From Natronorubrum daqingense (GTDB taxonomy: Archaea; Halobacteriota; Halobacteria; Halobacteriales; Natrialbaceae): a stretch of DNA of 64,000 bases. Positions 8,596 through 16,667 of the stretch are shown one piece after another; the first letter of the stretch is position 1; every line of letters starts with the position of its first letter. The notes under the pieces are model-generated. The model made no database searches. It was not told where the DNA came from and was given only the letters and a program-made list of their open reading frames with translations. The stretch covers positions 310,001-374,000 of the forward strand of contig NZ_CP019327.1 of assembly GCF_001971705.1 (NCBI RefSeq), given 5' to 3'. Position numbers and translations under genes: made by a program.

Positions 8596-9894
8596 ATGAA
8601 CGGAGCCGACAGCGATCGGAAGCAATCTGGGTTCAAAGTACGGACGCCGGTGGACGAAGCGCGTCGGATACTTCGGGAGGCGGTTGTCGGGGAAGGGGCC
8701 GAACTCGAGCCCGAGACGGGCATCGAGACGATCGACGTCGAGCGTGCGGACGGCCGGATACTCGCCGCGCCGATTACGGCGGCGCGGAGCGTTCCCCACT
8801 ACCAACGGGCGGCGATGGACGGCTACGCCGTTCGCGCGGCCGACACGTTCGGCGCGAGCGACCGCTCGCCCGAAGTCCTCCGAATCGCCGACGGAACGGG
8901 CGGTGACGCGTCCGTCTCGCCGGACGTCGCCGCGCGAGTCCACACCGGCAGCGCCCTGCCCGAGGGTGCCGACGCGGTCGTCATGATCGAACACGTCGCC
9001 GAACGCGAGTCGGTCGGCGAACTCGAGGTCGAAGACGCCGTCGCGGAGGGCGAGAACGTCGCCCCCGTCGGAGAGGATATCGAGGCGGACCAACACCTCT
9101 ACGAGGCGGGTCATCGCCTTCGGCCGTCTGACCTCGGCCTCCTGCGGTCTGCGGGGTACGCGAAGGTGACCGTCGCGACGCCGCCGACGGTGGGCGTCGT
9201 GCCGACGGGCGAGGAACTCGTCGAGTGCGACCCGGACCCGGGGGAAGTCGTCGAGACGAACGGCCTCACCGTCTCCCGACTCGTCGAACGCTGGGGTGGC
9301 ACGGCGACGTACCGAGACGTCGTCACCGACGACCCCGACTCGTTGCGCGTGGCGATCCAGCGCGATCTGACGAAGGACGTCGTCGTCACCACGGGCGGCT
9401 CCTCGGTCGGCCAGCGAGACCTCCTCCCCGAAGTCATCGACGACCTCGGCGAGGTGCTCGTTCACGGCGTTGGGCTCAAACCCGGCCATCCCGTCTGCCT
9501 CGGTATCGTCGAGGATACGCCCGTGCTCGCCCTCCCCGGCTACCCCGTCGCCTGCATCGTCAACGCCGTCCAGTTCCTCCGGCCCGTCATGAACTGGCTC
9601 GAGGGCACGACGCCTAACCCCCACCCGACGACGACCGCTCGCCTCGAGCGCAAGATCCCGAGCGAACCCGGCACGCGAACGTTCGCACGCGTGCAACTCG
9701 AGGAACGCGAATCCGGGGACGGAGAGTTTGGGCCGAACGAGCCCCAATACCGGGCGATTCCGACCAGGGCGAGCGGATCGGGCGTGCTCTCGAGCGTCGC
9801 ACTCGCCGACGGCTGGGTGGTCGTCGACGACGAACGCGAGGGAATCCCTTCAGGGGAAACCGTCGCCGTCGAAAACTGGGAGCCGACCGTCTAG
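8596..9894 (+). CDS. moeA: Molybdopterin molybdenumtransferase MoeA
   Basis: 432 residues, the standard length of a four-domain MoeA. It inserts molybdate into adenylylated molybdopterin in Mo-cofactor synthesis. Visible signatures are YQRAAMDGYAV (domain III entry), HTGSALPEGADAVVMIE, DIGLL-like LGLLRSAGYAKV, VGVVPTGEELVE at the start of the MoCF-binding domain, VVTTGGSSVGQRD, GVGLKPGHPVCLG and LPGYPVACIV. The C-terminal domain IV is present. An ATG at 8596 is chosen because a T-rich box (CGTTTTTGG) precedes it by about 28 bases; the open frame extends 14 codons further up. A second, longer moeA lies 2 kb downstream, and two paralogs side by side are common in archaea, where one may serve tungsten. 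Confidence 0.92.
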   Translation: MNGADSDRKQSGFKVRTPVDEARRILREAVVGEGAELEPETGIETIDVERADGRILAAPITAARSVPHYQRAAMDGYAVRAADTFGASDRSPEVLRIADGTGGDASVSPDVAARVHTGSALPEGADAVVMIEHVAERESVGELEVEDAVAEGENVAPVGEDIEADQHLYEAGHRLRPSDLGLLRSAGYAKVTVATPPTVGVVPTGEELVECDPDPGEVVETNGLTVSRLVERWGGTATYRDVVTDDPDSLRVAIQRDLTKDVVVTTGGSSVGQRDLLPEVIDDLGEVLVHGVGLKPGHPVCLGIVEDTPVLALPGYPVACIVNAVQFLRPVMNWLEGTTPNPHPTTTARLERKIPSEPGTRTFARVQLEERESGDGEFGPNEPQYRAIPTRASGSGVLSSVALADGWVVVDDEREGIPSGETVAVENWEPTV

Positions 9895-9936
9895 GACCAC
9901 CATCGTTTAATACCACTGTCTCGCTAACCAGCAGGT

Positions 9937-10077
9937 ATGGACGTTAACGAATTCCTCGAAGGGAGTACGCTCACCGGCCGACAAGCAGCGCTCATCTTTA
10001 TCCTCTTCTTGCTGTTGATTATCGCGGCAGGTATCTTACTCATCCTGTTCAGTGACATCTTCCGGGCGTTCGCCTGA
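9937..10077 (+). CDS. 46-residue single-helix membrane protein
   Basis: A short frame starting MDVNEFLEGSTLTGRQ and continuing with a strongly hydrophobic helix (residues 19-38, rich in Leu and Ile) before the end FSDIFRAFA. It begins at an ATG with a TTTAATAC box 25-33 bases upstream, ideal for a leaderless haloarchaeal gene, and starts 42 bases after moeA. The combination of a good promoter, a sharply bounded helix and a charged N-terminus makes it a likely real gene. Function unknown; it could be a small subunit of a membrane complex. Confidence 0.6.
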   Translation: MDVNEFLEGSTLTGRQAALIFILFLLLIIAAGILLILFSDIFRAFA

Positions 10078-10148
10078 GCGCAAGCGACGACCGGACCAAC
10101 CACCGTCCTGACAGGCAGTTCGATCCCTGCCGTTCGGACTCGAGGCGC

Positions 10149-11282
10149 TCACCGAGTCGCGAGTGCGAGTCGGAGCGCGTCCGCGAGGGCGTTTACCCGC
10201 GCGGTGTGTTCGTAGGAGCCGTCACGGACGCCGTTCGTCACGTAGGAGAAGGCGACTCCTTCTTCGGGATCGGCCCACCCGACGCTACTGCCGAGTCCGG
10301 CGTGCCCGAAGACGCGCTTCGGTGAGAGCACGCCGTACGGTGCGGCCGTCGTCCCGCCTTTCCAGAAGCCAAGCGCGAAGCGCGCCTCGCGATCGAGCGT
10401 GCCGTCTGCCTCCGTCTCAGCCTCGAGGGCGATCATCGTCTCGACGGTTTCCTCCGAGAGGATGCGCGTGCCCTCGAGTTCGCCGCCGTTTGCGAGGCAG
10501 GCGTAGAAGCGGGCCATGTCGCTCGCCGTCCCGATGCCGGTCGCGGCGGGGATGACGGCTCGGTGGATCGCTTCGGTGTTGAACGGCGCGGCGACGGCGT
10601 TGTGATCGCCCATTCCTTCGCCGGGGTCCCGACAGCGGTCGAACTCGTCGAACGCGGTGAGGGTCGCGACGTCGTCGGTCTCGTGGTCTCGGAGTCCGAT
10701 TCCCGTGTTCGCCATCTCGAGGGGATCGAACACGCGTTCGGCGGCGGCTTCCTCGATGGGCGTCCCCGTGGTCCGGCGCACGAGTTCGCCGACGAGCCAG
10801 CCGAAGGTCAGGGGGTGGTACGCTGGAACCTCTCCGGGCGCGTAGACGAGTTCCATCTCCTCGAGTTGCTCGATGACGGCGTCCCAGTCGGGCCAGAGGT
10901 CCGGCCGTCGATCGATCTCGCCCCGTGGGAGGCCGGCCGTGTGGCTCAGCACCTGTCGGACCGTTATTTCGGACTTCTCGCTACCAGCGTCGGCGAATTC
11001 GGGCCAGTGATCGACGACGTGGTCGTCGTAAGAGAGCAGGCCCTCGTCGACGAGCGTGTGGAGCGTGACGGCCGCGTACGGTTTCGTCGACGAGAAGAGC
11101 ACGTGTCGCTGGGCGACCGTCTCCTCGTCACCGTTCGGCCCCGTCGTCCCGCCCGCGAGGTCGAGTACCTGCTCGCCGTCGAGAGAGACCGCCAACTGCG
11201 CGCCGTGGTGGAGTCCGACCTCGAGGTGTCGGTCGAACAACGAACTAATTCGCTCGCGATCAGATTCGCTAAGCCGTGACAT
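10149..11282 (-). CDS. Serine beta-lactamase-like hydrolase (class C/EstB type)
   Basis: 377 residues. It shows the serine active site LFSSTKPYAAV with the S-x-x-K tetrad (about residue 67-70), the second motif region around YHPLTFGWLVGEL where Tyr normally acts as base, and GHAGLGSS near the C-terminus in place of the K-T-G box, as in esterases and D-aminopeptidases of the family. It has no export signal, so it probably acts in the cytoplasm on esters or amides rather than on beta-lactams (archaea lack murein). The start at 11282 (MSRLSESDRERIS) fits the family; upstream codons are Arg/Pro/Ser-rich. It converges with the small membrane protein gene. Confidence 0.85.
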   Translation of the reverse strand: MSRLSESDRERISSLFDRHLEVGLHHGAQLAVSLDGEQVLDLAGGTTGPNGDEETVAQRHVLFSSTKPYAAVTLHTLVDEGLLSYDDHVVDHWPEFADAGSEKSEITVRQVLSHTAGLPRGEIDRRPDLWPDWDAVIEQLEEMELVYAPGEVPAYHPLTFGWLVGELVRRTTGTPIEEAAAERVFDPLEMANTGIGLRDHETDDVATLTAFDEFDRCRDPGEGMGDHNAVAAPFNTEAIHRAVIPAATGIGTASDMARFYACLANGGELEGTRILSEETVETMIALEAETEADGTLDREARFALGFWKGGTTAAPYGVLSPKRVFGHAGLGSSVGWADPEEGVAFSYVTNGVRDGSYEHTARVNALADALRLALATR

Positions 11283-11361
11283 ACCAACGAACTCAACTGG
11301 GAGCGTTGTAACCGTTCCCCTCGGTGTCACGACCGACGCATCTACGTCGCAGAATGGGCCG

Positions 11362-11685
11362 TTACTCGAGTCGCTGCCAGTTGGTTGCCGACTCGAGGCG
11401 GGGCAACGCCGTCTCGAGGTCCTGTTCGGCGGCGCCGTAGAATCGCTCTCGACCGACTGGCGTTCGGACGCGTAACGTGACGGTGTTGTTCGTGACGCGG
11501 AAGATGGACAGCACCCACGAGCGACCCGTCTGCGTCCACTCGCTGTGAAGCGACGCATCCTCGTCGCGGATGACCCGCGAGCCGAGCTCCCAACTCAATC
11601 GGGTGAGGTGAGAGAGGTCGAGTGGCACGGCGTCCGGAAGCGACACAGCCGTGTCCGTTACCTGCCGAGAGCCATGCATAGCCAT
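11362..11685 (-). CDS. Hypothetical 107-residue protein
   Basis: The sequence from MAMHGSRQVTDTAV to the end TNWQRLE has balanced composition, a predicted beta-rich core (RSWVLSIFRVTNNTVTLRV) and no signal peptide or helix. It resembles small haloarchaeal orphan families, but no named family was recognised. Two in-frame ATGs (11685 and 11679) are both possible starts. The gene ends 79 bases before the start of the hydrolase gene, both on the minus strand, so the two could be co-transcribed with the orphan first. Confidence 0.65.
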   Translation of the reverse strand: MAMHGSRQVTDTAVSLPDAVPLDLSHLTRLSWELGSRVIRDEDASLHSEWTQTGRSWVLSIFRVTNNTVTLRVRTPVGRERFYGAAEQDLETALPRLESATNWQRLE

Positions 11686-11981
11686 ACCACGCCATTTGAC
11701 GCTCGATCGGAAAAAGTCATCTATCCGTCCGTGAATATAAATGGCCCTCGAGGACGCCACCGTCGAGCGACGCTACTGGCGAATTACCACCCGAACCGGC
11801 GTCGGGCCACGTCGACTCGTCACGGATTTGGTTCGGTCCCGCGGGTTCACCGCACACCAGTTGTGTCGACTCGGTCTGGCGGGTCGCTTCGTCCCAATCG
11901 TGTCGACTCGAGCGACCCGAATCGCATCGCGACGGATACGAGTCGGTCGACGTTTTTACGCGTGGCCCGTCAACGCCAGGT

Positions 11982-13904
11982 ATGGAACGCAAGGAATTTC
12001 GAGATCTCGCGTCGCCGGCGGCCGCACGGGAGGCGATCGAGTCGCTCTCCCTCGAGGGCGGAATCGACCGCGTGCCACTCGAGGAGGCCAGCGGTCGCGT
12101 GCTCGTCGCGCGACTCGACGCCGAACTCGACGTGCCCGGATTCGACCGCGCGAGTCTGGACGGCTACGCGCTCGCGGCTCGAGAGACGTTCGGTGCCGAC
12201 GAGGCGGACCCGGCCGAACTCGAGGTCGTCGGCGAGGTCCACGCCGGCGAAGAACCGACGATCGACCTCGAGGCGGGCGAGGCCGTCGAGATTTCGACCG
12301 GTGCGGTGATGCCCTCGGGGGCCGACGCGATGGTGCCAGTCGAGCGAACCGATATCGACACCGAGACGGAGACCGTCCGGATTCGAACGTCGGTCGCACC
12401 CGGCGACAACGTCATGTTCGCCGGGGCCGACGTCGCGGCGGGCGAACGCGCGCTCGGACCGGGAACGCGGATTACGCCCCGCGATATCGGCTTGCTCTCC
12501 GCGCTCGGCGTCGACGAGGTCCCCGTCCGTGCCCGCCCGACGGTCGGTATCGTCTCGACCGGCGACGAACTCGTGCGACCTGGAGGCGACCTCGAGAGCG
12601 CGCGCGGGGAGATCTACGACGTCAACAGCTACACGATCGCCGCGGGCGTCGAAGACGCCGGCGGCGAGGCGGTGCTCTACCCGCACGCGGGCGACGAGCA
12701 AGCGGAGATGGAGGAAATCCTCAGACGAGCCGCCGACGAGTGCGACCTCGTCCTCTCCTCCGGATCGACCAGCGCGAGCGCGGTCGACGTCATCTACCGA
12801 GTGATCGAAGAGCAAGGCGAACTCCTCCTCCACGGCGTCAGCGTCAAACCGGGGAAGCCGATGCTCGTCGGCCGACTCGGGGGCTCGGACGGGTCGGATG
12901 GGCCGAACGGCGAGGATCGCTCGTCAGCTAGCGACTCCGCGTACGTCGGGTTGCCCGGCTACCCCGTCTCTGCGATGATGGTCTTTCGAACGTTCGTCGC
13001 GCCGGCGATTCGCGCGGCCGCCGGCGTCCCCGAACCCGACTCGGCGACGGTGTCGGGCGTCATGGCTCGAGAGGAACGCTACGGCGAAGGGCGACTCCGG
13101 CTCATGCCCGTGGGGGTCGTCGAACGCGAGGACGAGTCGCCACTCGTCTACCCCGTCGACAAGGGAAGCGGCGCGACGACGAGTCTCGCCGAGGCCGACG
13201 GCGTCGTCGAAGTGAGCCCGGAAACGGACTACCTCGAGGACGGTGAATCCGTCGCGGTCACGCTGTTCTCGCCGGACGTTCGGCCACCCACGCTGCTCGG
13301 CGTCGGCGAGGACGACCCGACGCTGAATCGGCTGCTCGACGGACTCGAGAACCCTCGGTACCTCTCGATTGGTACGAGACCCGGCCTCCGGCGACTCCGC
13401 GACGGCGTCCCCGATGTCGCCGTGGTGTCCGGTCCGCTCGAGCGCGACGTGGACGCAGTCGAACTCGGCCGCTGGCGCCGCGAGTGGGGTCTCGTCGTTA
13501 GGCCCGGCAACCCCGACGAACTCGAGGGACTGGCGGACCTGCTCGAGACGGATCTGCGATTCGTCAACCGGACGACCGACTCCGGGCTTCGCTCGAGTCT
13601 CGAGGCCGAACTGGACGCAATTGCTGCCGATCGAGACGAGCGTGCGGAGGACCTTCGCGACGCCATCGACGGCTTCGACCTGGCGCTTCGCGCCCACGAG
13701 AGTCCCGCCCGGAAGGTAATCGCCGGCGACGCGGACGCTGGACTCGGCCTTCGCGAAACGGCCGACCGACTCGACCTCGCGTTCGTTCCCGTCGATTCGG
13801 AACCCGTTCGCGTCCTCGCGAACCCGGATCGAGTCGACACGGAGAGCGTGCGCGAACTCGAGGCTGCACTCGACTCCGACCCGGAGATCGATATCGCCCG
13901 CTGA
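11982..13904 (+). CDS. MoeA fused to periplasmic-binding-protein-like domain
   Basis: 640 residues. Residues 1-415 are a complete MoeA: DGYALAARETFG, VEISTGAVMPSGADAMVPVE, VGIVSTGDELV, LVLSSGSTSASAVDVIYRV, VKPGKPMLVG and LPGYPVSAMM. The remaining 220 residues form a second domain (from about LFSPDVRPPTLLGVGEDD) of the PBP-like type often joined to archaeal MoeA, related to molybdate/tungstate binding folds and LysR effector domains. Inference: the extra domain may sense or deliver the metal oxyanion. A Gly/Ser/Asp-rich insert (about residues 302-318) interrupts the MoCF-binding domain. The start at 11982 has a GTTTTTACG box about 28 bases upstream. Confidence 0.9.
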   Translation: MERKEFRDLASPAAAREAIESLSLEGGIDRVPLEEASGRVLVARLDAELDVPGFDRASLDGYALAARETFGADEADPAELEVVGEVHAGEEPTIDLEAGEAVEISTGAVMPSGADAMVPVERTDIDTETETVRIRTSVAPGDNVMFAGADVAAGERALGPGTRITPRDIGLLSALGVDEVPVRARPTVGIVSTGDELVRPGGDLESARGEIYDVNSYTIAAGVEDAGGEAVLYPHAGDEQAEMEEILRRAADECDLVLSSGSTSASAVDVIYRVIEEQGELLLHGVSVKPGKPMLVGRLGGSDGSDGPNGEDRSSASDSAYVGLPGYPVSAMMVFRTFVAPAIRAAAGVPEPDSATVSGVMAREERYGEGRLRLMPVGVVEREDESPLVYPVDKGSGATTSLAEADGVVEVSPETDYLEDGESVAVTLFSPDVRPPTLLGVGEDDPTLNRLLDGLENPRYLSIGTRPGLRRLRDGVPDVAVVSGPLERDVDAVELGRWRREWGLVVRPGNPDELEGLADLLETDLRFVNRTTDSGLRSSLEAELDAIAADRDERAEDLRDAIDGFDLALRAHESPARKVIAGDADAGLGLRETADRLDLAFVPVDSEPVRVLANPDRVDTESVRELEAALDSDPEIDIAR

Positions 13905-14005
13905 CCGTCCTCGATACGTCACCGTTCGGGAGTCGATATCAACGAGGGCGATAGTCACTCTTGTCAGAACAGTGATTTTTAGGCGTGTGTGGTGTACAAG
14001 TGGTG

Positions 14006-14659
14006 ATGTCGACGATAGCCGAGTTCCGGCTCCCTGCAGCGGAGACGACGCTGGGGACAGCACTCGAACACGCATCCGAGGCCACGTTCGAACTCGAGTC
14101 CTCGGTATCCAAGACTAACCCTTCCCTGTGGGTCTCAGACGTCGACCGCGAGACCGTCGAACGGGCGTTCGAACTGGACGACTCAGTCGCGGCGTACGAA
14201 CTGCTCGTCGAGACGGACTCCCGACTGCTCTTCGACGTGAGTTTCGAGAACGGAACGAAACGACTCCGCGACGAATTGCTCGCCGACGGCGGCTCCGTCC
14301 TCGAGATGTGGGGTACCAACGGTTGGTGGCAGGTTCGCGTGCGATTCCCCGACAGAGACACCCTCGTCGACGCCTACGATAGACTCGAGGAGACGGGCAT
14401 CTCCGTCGACTTGCGACGAGTCAGCGACGTGAGCACGGTCTCCGGCACCGACACCAGACTGACCCCCCAACAACAGGAAGCGCTCGAGGCCGCACTCGAG
14501 CACGGCTACTTCGAAATCCCCCGCGGCATCTCGATGGAGGAACTTGCCGAGGAGTTAGGAATCTCACATCAGGCGCTCTCCGAACGGTTTCGTCGGGCGT
14601 ACGAGACGCTGGTCGACGACGAACTTCAGCCGGCGCGCGAGCAATCGAACGTCAGGTGA
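14006..14659 (+). CDS. Bat-type helix-turn-helix regulator
   Basis: 217 residues. The C-terminal 65 residues are an HTH of the bacterio-opsin activator class (HTH_10): LTPQQQEALEAALEHGYFEI followed by MEELAEELGISHQALSERFR, where the last segment is the recognition helix. The N-terminal 150 residues match the associated ligand/signal domain that precedes this HTH in many haloarchaeal proteins. It probably regulates transcription of neighbouring or distant genes; no target is apparent. A GATTTTTAG box lies 26-34 bases before the ATG at 14006, and another in-frame start 21 bases upstream is less likely. Confidence 0.88.
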   Translation: MSTIAEFRLPAAETTLGTALEHASEATFELESSVSKTNPSLWVSDVDRETVERAFELDDSVAAYELLVETDSRLLFDVSFENGTKRLRDELLADGGSVLEMWGTNGWWQVRVRFPDRDTLVDAYDRLEETGISVDLRRVSDVSTVSGTDTRLTPQQQEALEAALEHGYFEIPRGISMEELAEELGISHQALSERFRRAYETLVDDELQPAREQSNVR

Positions 14660-14729
14660 CCGCCGCGTTCACTCGAGTGGGAGCGTGCACGGGAAACTAT
14701 TACAGTCGTCGTCGAGGTCGTTGTCGTCG

Positions 14730-14993
14730 ATGCTCGAACTCTACCAGGCAGAGAGCTGTCCGCACAGCGGCGATGTTCGACAAACACTCACTGATATCGG
14801 CGTCTCGTACGTGATTCACAATCCGCGACGTCCAGGCAGTGAGGGTGGCGACGTGCTCAACGAACAGACGCACCAGATGATGACGAAACTGAGCAGCGAG
14901 GATTCGATTCCGTTCCTCGTCGACACCGATCGCGAGGAGACGCTCGCAGAGAGCGAGGCAATCGTGGACTACCTCGAGTCACACTACGCTTAA
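14730..14993 (+). CDS. Glutaredoxin/GST N-terminal-type thioredoxin-fold protein
   Basis: 87 residues starting MLELYQAESCPHSGDVRQTL. The CPHS motif (residues 10-13) stands at the redox or glutathione-binding position of glutaredoxin/GST N-terminal domains, and SIPFLVDTD with the cis-Pro and ESEAIVDYLESHYA complete the fold. With a single active cysteine it is a monothiol type. Haloarchaea use gamma-glutamylcysteine rather than glutathione, so that thiol is the likely partner (inference). An ACTATTAC box precedes the ATG by about 30 bases. Confidence 0.8.
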   Translation: MLELYQAESCPHSGDVRQTLTDIGVSYVIHNPRRPGSEGGDVLNEQTHQMMTKLSSEDSIPFLVDTDREETLAESEAIVDYLESHYA

Positions 14994-15108
14994 TTGGACT
15001 ATCCAACTGGGAACGGTTCGAACGGAACTCGATTCGTCCGAAGACGCACCACTCGGGAATGAGTGGTCCCGGAACGAATCGCACGATGACGGGCCGTCTC
15101 GGTCACGA

Positions 15109-15312
15109 TCAGTCGCTCGAGCGGGCGGGAAGGAGATCCCGAACGAACACTTCCTCGGGGAGGTCGGGCAACTGTGGGGGAACGATGCCGTTACTCGAGT
15201 CGATGGTGTGGCCTGTCTCGACGTGATGGTCAATGGCGTCTTTCGAGCGAGTGGCCTTGGAAGGCTCGTCTGCGGGGGTGGTGTACCAGTCGCAGGTAAG
15301 GCAGTATTTCAT
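15109..15312 (-). CDS. Small zinc-finger-like protein
   Basis: 67 residues. The start MKYCLTCDWYTTPAD carries C-x-x-C and is followed, about 25 residues later, by DHHVETGHTID, giving a possible C2H2-type zinc site (Cys4, Cys7, and two of the three histidines). Such short CxxC-H-H proteins are very common in haloarchaea and mostly uncharacterised; some affect biofilm or stress responses. The downstream half is PPQLPDLPEEVFVRDLLP without a known motif. Function is unknown. Confidence 0.7.
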   Translation of the reverse strand: MKYCLTCDWYTTPADEPSKATRSKDAIDHHVETGHTIDSSNGIVPPQLPDLPEEVFVRDLLPARSSD

Positions 15313-15412
15313 CGTGTCTCTGGCTGTCACTCAGAGTGAAGCACTGAATCTTTTTTGGTGCTGGCTGAGCGCCGTCTCGAGCGCTGAACAGTCAATATTT
15401 CTTCACTCTCAC

Positions 15413-16054
15413 TCAGAACAACTCGTCGAACGAATCGACGCGATAGTCGCCCCGAACACACAGCCCGCGTCGGTCGTGGCCGACCCGTTCGACGTGAATC
15501 GCATCGAGTCCGGCGTTCCAGGCTGCACCGACGTCGTTCGCCCCGTCGCCGGCGAGGACGCCGACGTGGCCGTTGTCACCGACGCCGAGGTCGTCCATCA
15601 CGGACTGCACTGGTTCCGGATCCGGTTTCCAGCCAGTCTGCTCGGTACAGCACAGTCGGGCGTCGAACCAGTCGTGAATGTCGAGGTGATCGAGCACCGG
15701 CTCGCAGAGAAACTTCTGGCAGTGGGTGACCAGGCCGACCGGCACGTCGAGGTCGGTGACGAACGCGGCGTCTTCGTGGAGGTAGGTCTGTTCGGCCCGA
15801 ACGAGCGGATCCTCCTCCTCGTGGAAGGCATCCCAGAACAGTGTAGGGTCGATCCCCCACTCCTCGAGTTGACGGTTTCTCGAGCCGGTGAGGCCGCTCC
15901 AGAGGATGTCCGCCTCCCGGTCGGTGAACTCGCGTCCGAGTTTCGTGCCGACCCGGTCGAATATCTCACGGGTGTAGGACCACTCGACGTCGATGAGCGT
16001 CCCGTCTAAATCGAGCAGCCAGAAGTCGTACTCGTCCTCGAGCGAAGCCGCCAT
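15413..16054 (-). CDS. HAD-superfamily phosphatase-like hydrolase
   Basis: 213 residues. Motif I is DLDGTLID (nucleophile Asp and general acid Asp, about residues 14-21), motif II the Thr in VGLVTHC, motif III the Lys in GWKPDPEP, and motif IV LAGDGANDV with the acidic pair. The all-helical cap inserted after motif I makes it subclass I, like phosphoglycolate phosphatase. It hydrolyses small phosphate esters; the substrate is not predictable. The ATG at 16054 is used because CTTTACTC lies about 27 bases upstream on the minus strand and the preceding in-frame codons look non-coding. Confidence 0.85.
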   Translation of the reverse strand: MAASLEDEYDFWLLDLDGTLIDVEWSYTREIFDRVGTKLGREFTDREADILWSGLTGSRNRQLEEWGIDPTLFWDAFHEEEDPLVRAEQTYLHEDAAFVTDLDVPVGLVTHCQKFLCEPVLDHLDIHDWFDARLCCTEQTGWKPDPEPVQSVMDDLGVGDNGHVGVLAGDGANDVGAAWNAGLDAIHVERVGHDRRGLCVRGDYRVDSFDELF

Positions 16055-16143
16055 TGGACGCAGAGATACGTCCCTCTCGAGTAAAGATGTATCGCCTGAG
16101 GACTCACTCACGCGGGCTGGGACTCGCGACGCGTTCGGCGGCC

Positions 16144-16560
16144 TCACTTGCTCGGAGAACGGTTCCCAGTGATCCACTGAAACGGGTCGTCGTAGTGTTC
16201 GCTCACGGCTAGCAGATAGATGACGACGGCCCCGTAGACGACGATCATCAGGAGTGGAAGCGAACCGACGGACATTCCGAGGAACAATCCGAGGGTGGCC
16301 GTTCCGCCGAAGTACGTGAGCGCGAGCAACCAGCCGATCGGATGCCCAGAGAGCAAACAGCCAACGACGAGAAGTGGAAGTATTACACCGGCAATTTCAG
16401 CTGTCGTAAGCGCCTCGCCCGCTGCAGCGGGATTGAGGTACGAGAAGACTCCCTCGAAGAAGAGAACTAACACGAGGACGTAGACGCCGGCCGGGAGCTG
16501 TCCGAAGTGGTCGACGAGTCGCTCTTGGATCCCGTCGGCGTCGTGCGGTGCTGTCGACAT
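16144..16560 (-). CDS. Four-helix membrane protein, unknown
   Basis: 138 residues with an N-terminal soluble stretch and about four hydrophobic segments: VYVLVLVLFFEGVFSYL, IAGVILPLLVVGCLLS, WLLALTYFGGTATLGLFLG and LPLLMIVVYGAVVIYLLAV. The ends are polar. No family was recognised. The minus-strand promoter has CTTTTATGAC about 30 bases before the ATG at 16560. The stop lies 90 bases before the HAD gene start, both in the same direction. Confidence 0.75.
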   Translation of the reverse strand: MSTAPHDADGIQERLVDHFGQLPAGVYVLVLVLFFEGVFSYLNPAAAGEALTTAEIAGVILPLLVVGCLLSGHPIGWLLALTYFGGTATLGLFLGMSVGSLPLLMIVVYGAVVIYLLAVSEHYDDPFQWITGNRSPSK

Positions 16561-16667
16561 TACTGAAAAATACGAATACTGTCATAAAAGTGTTCCTCTG
16601 GGGTTCCTCGGGTTCTCTATCGCGAAAACCCACACGTCCGGCAACGCACTCGCTCTCGAGGCCAGCC

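Noticed and set aside
8218-9747. 509-codon minus-strand frame across the moeA region
   Set aside because: Antisense to a complete MoeA and rich in Arg/His; no family signature.
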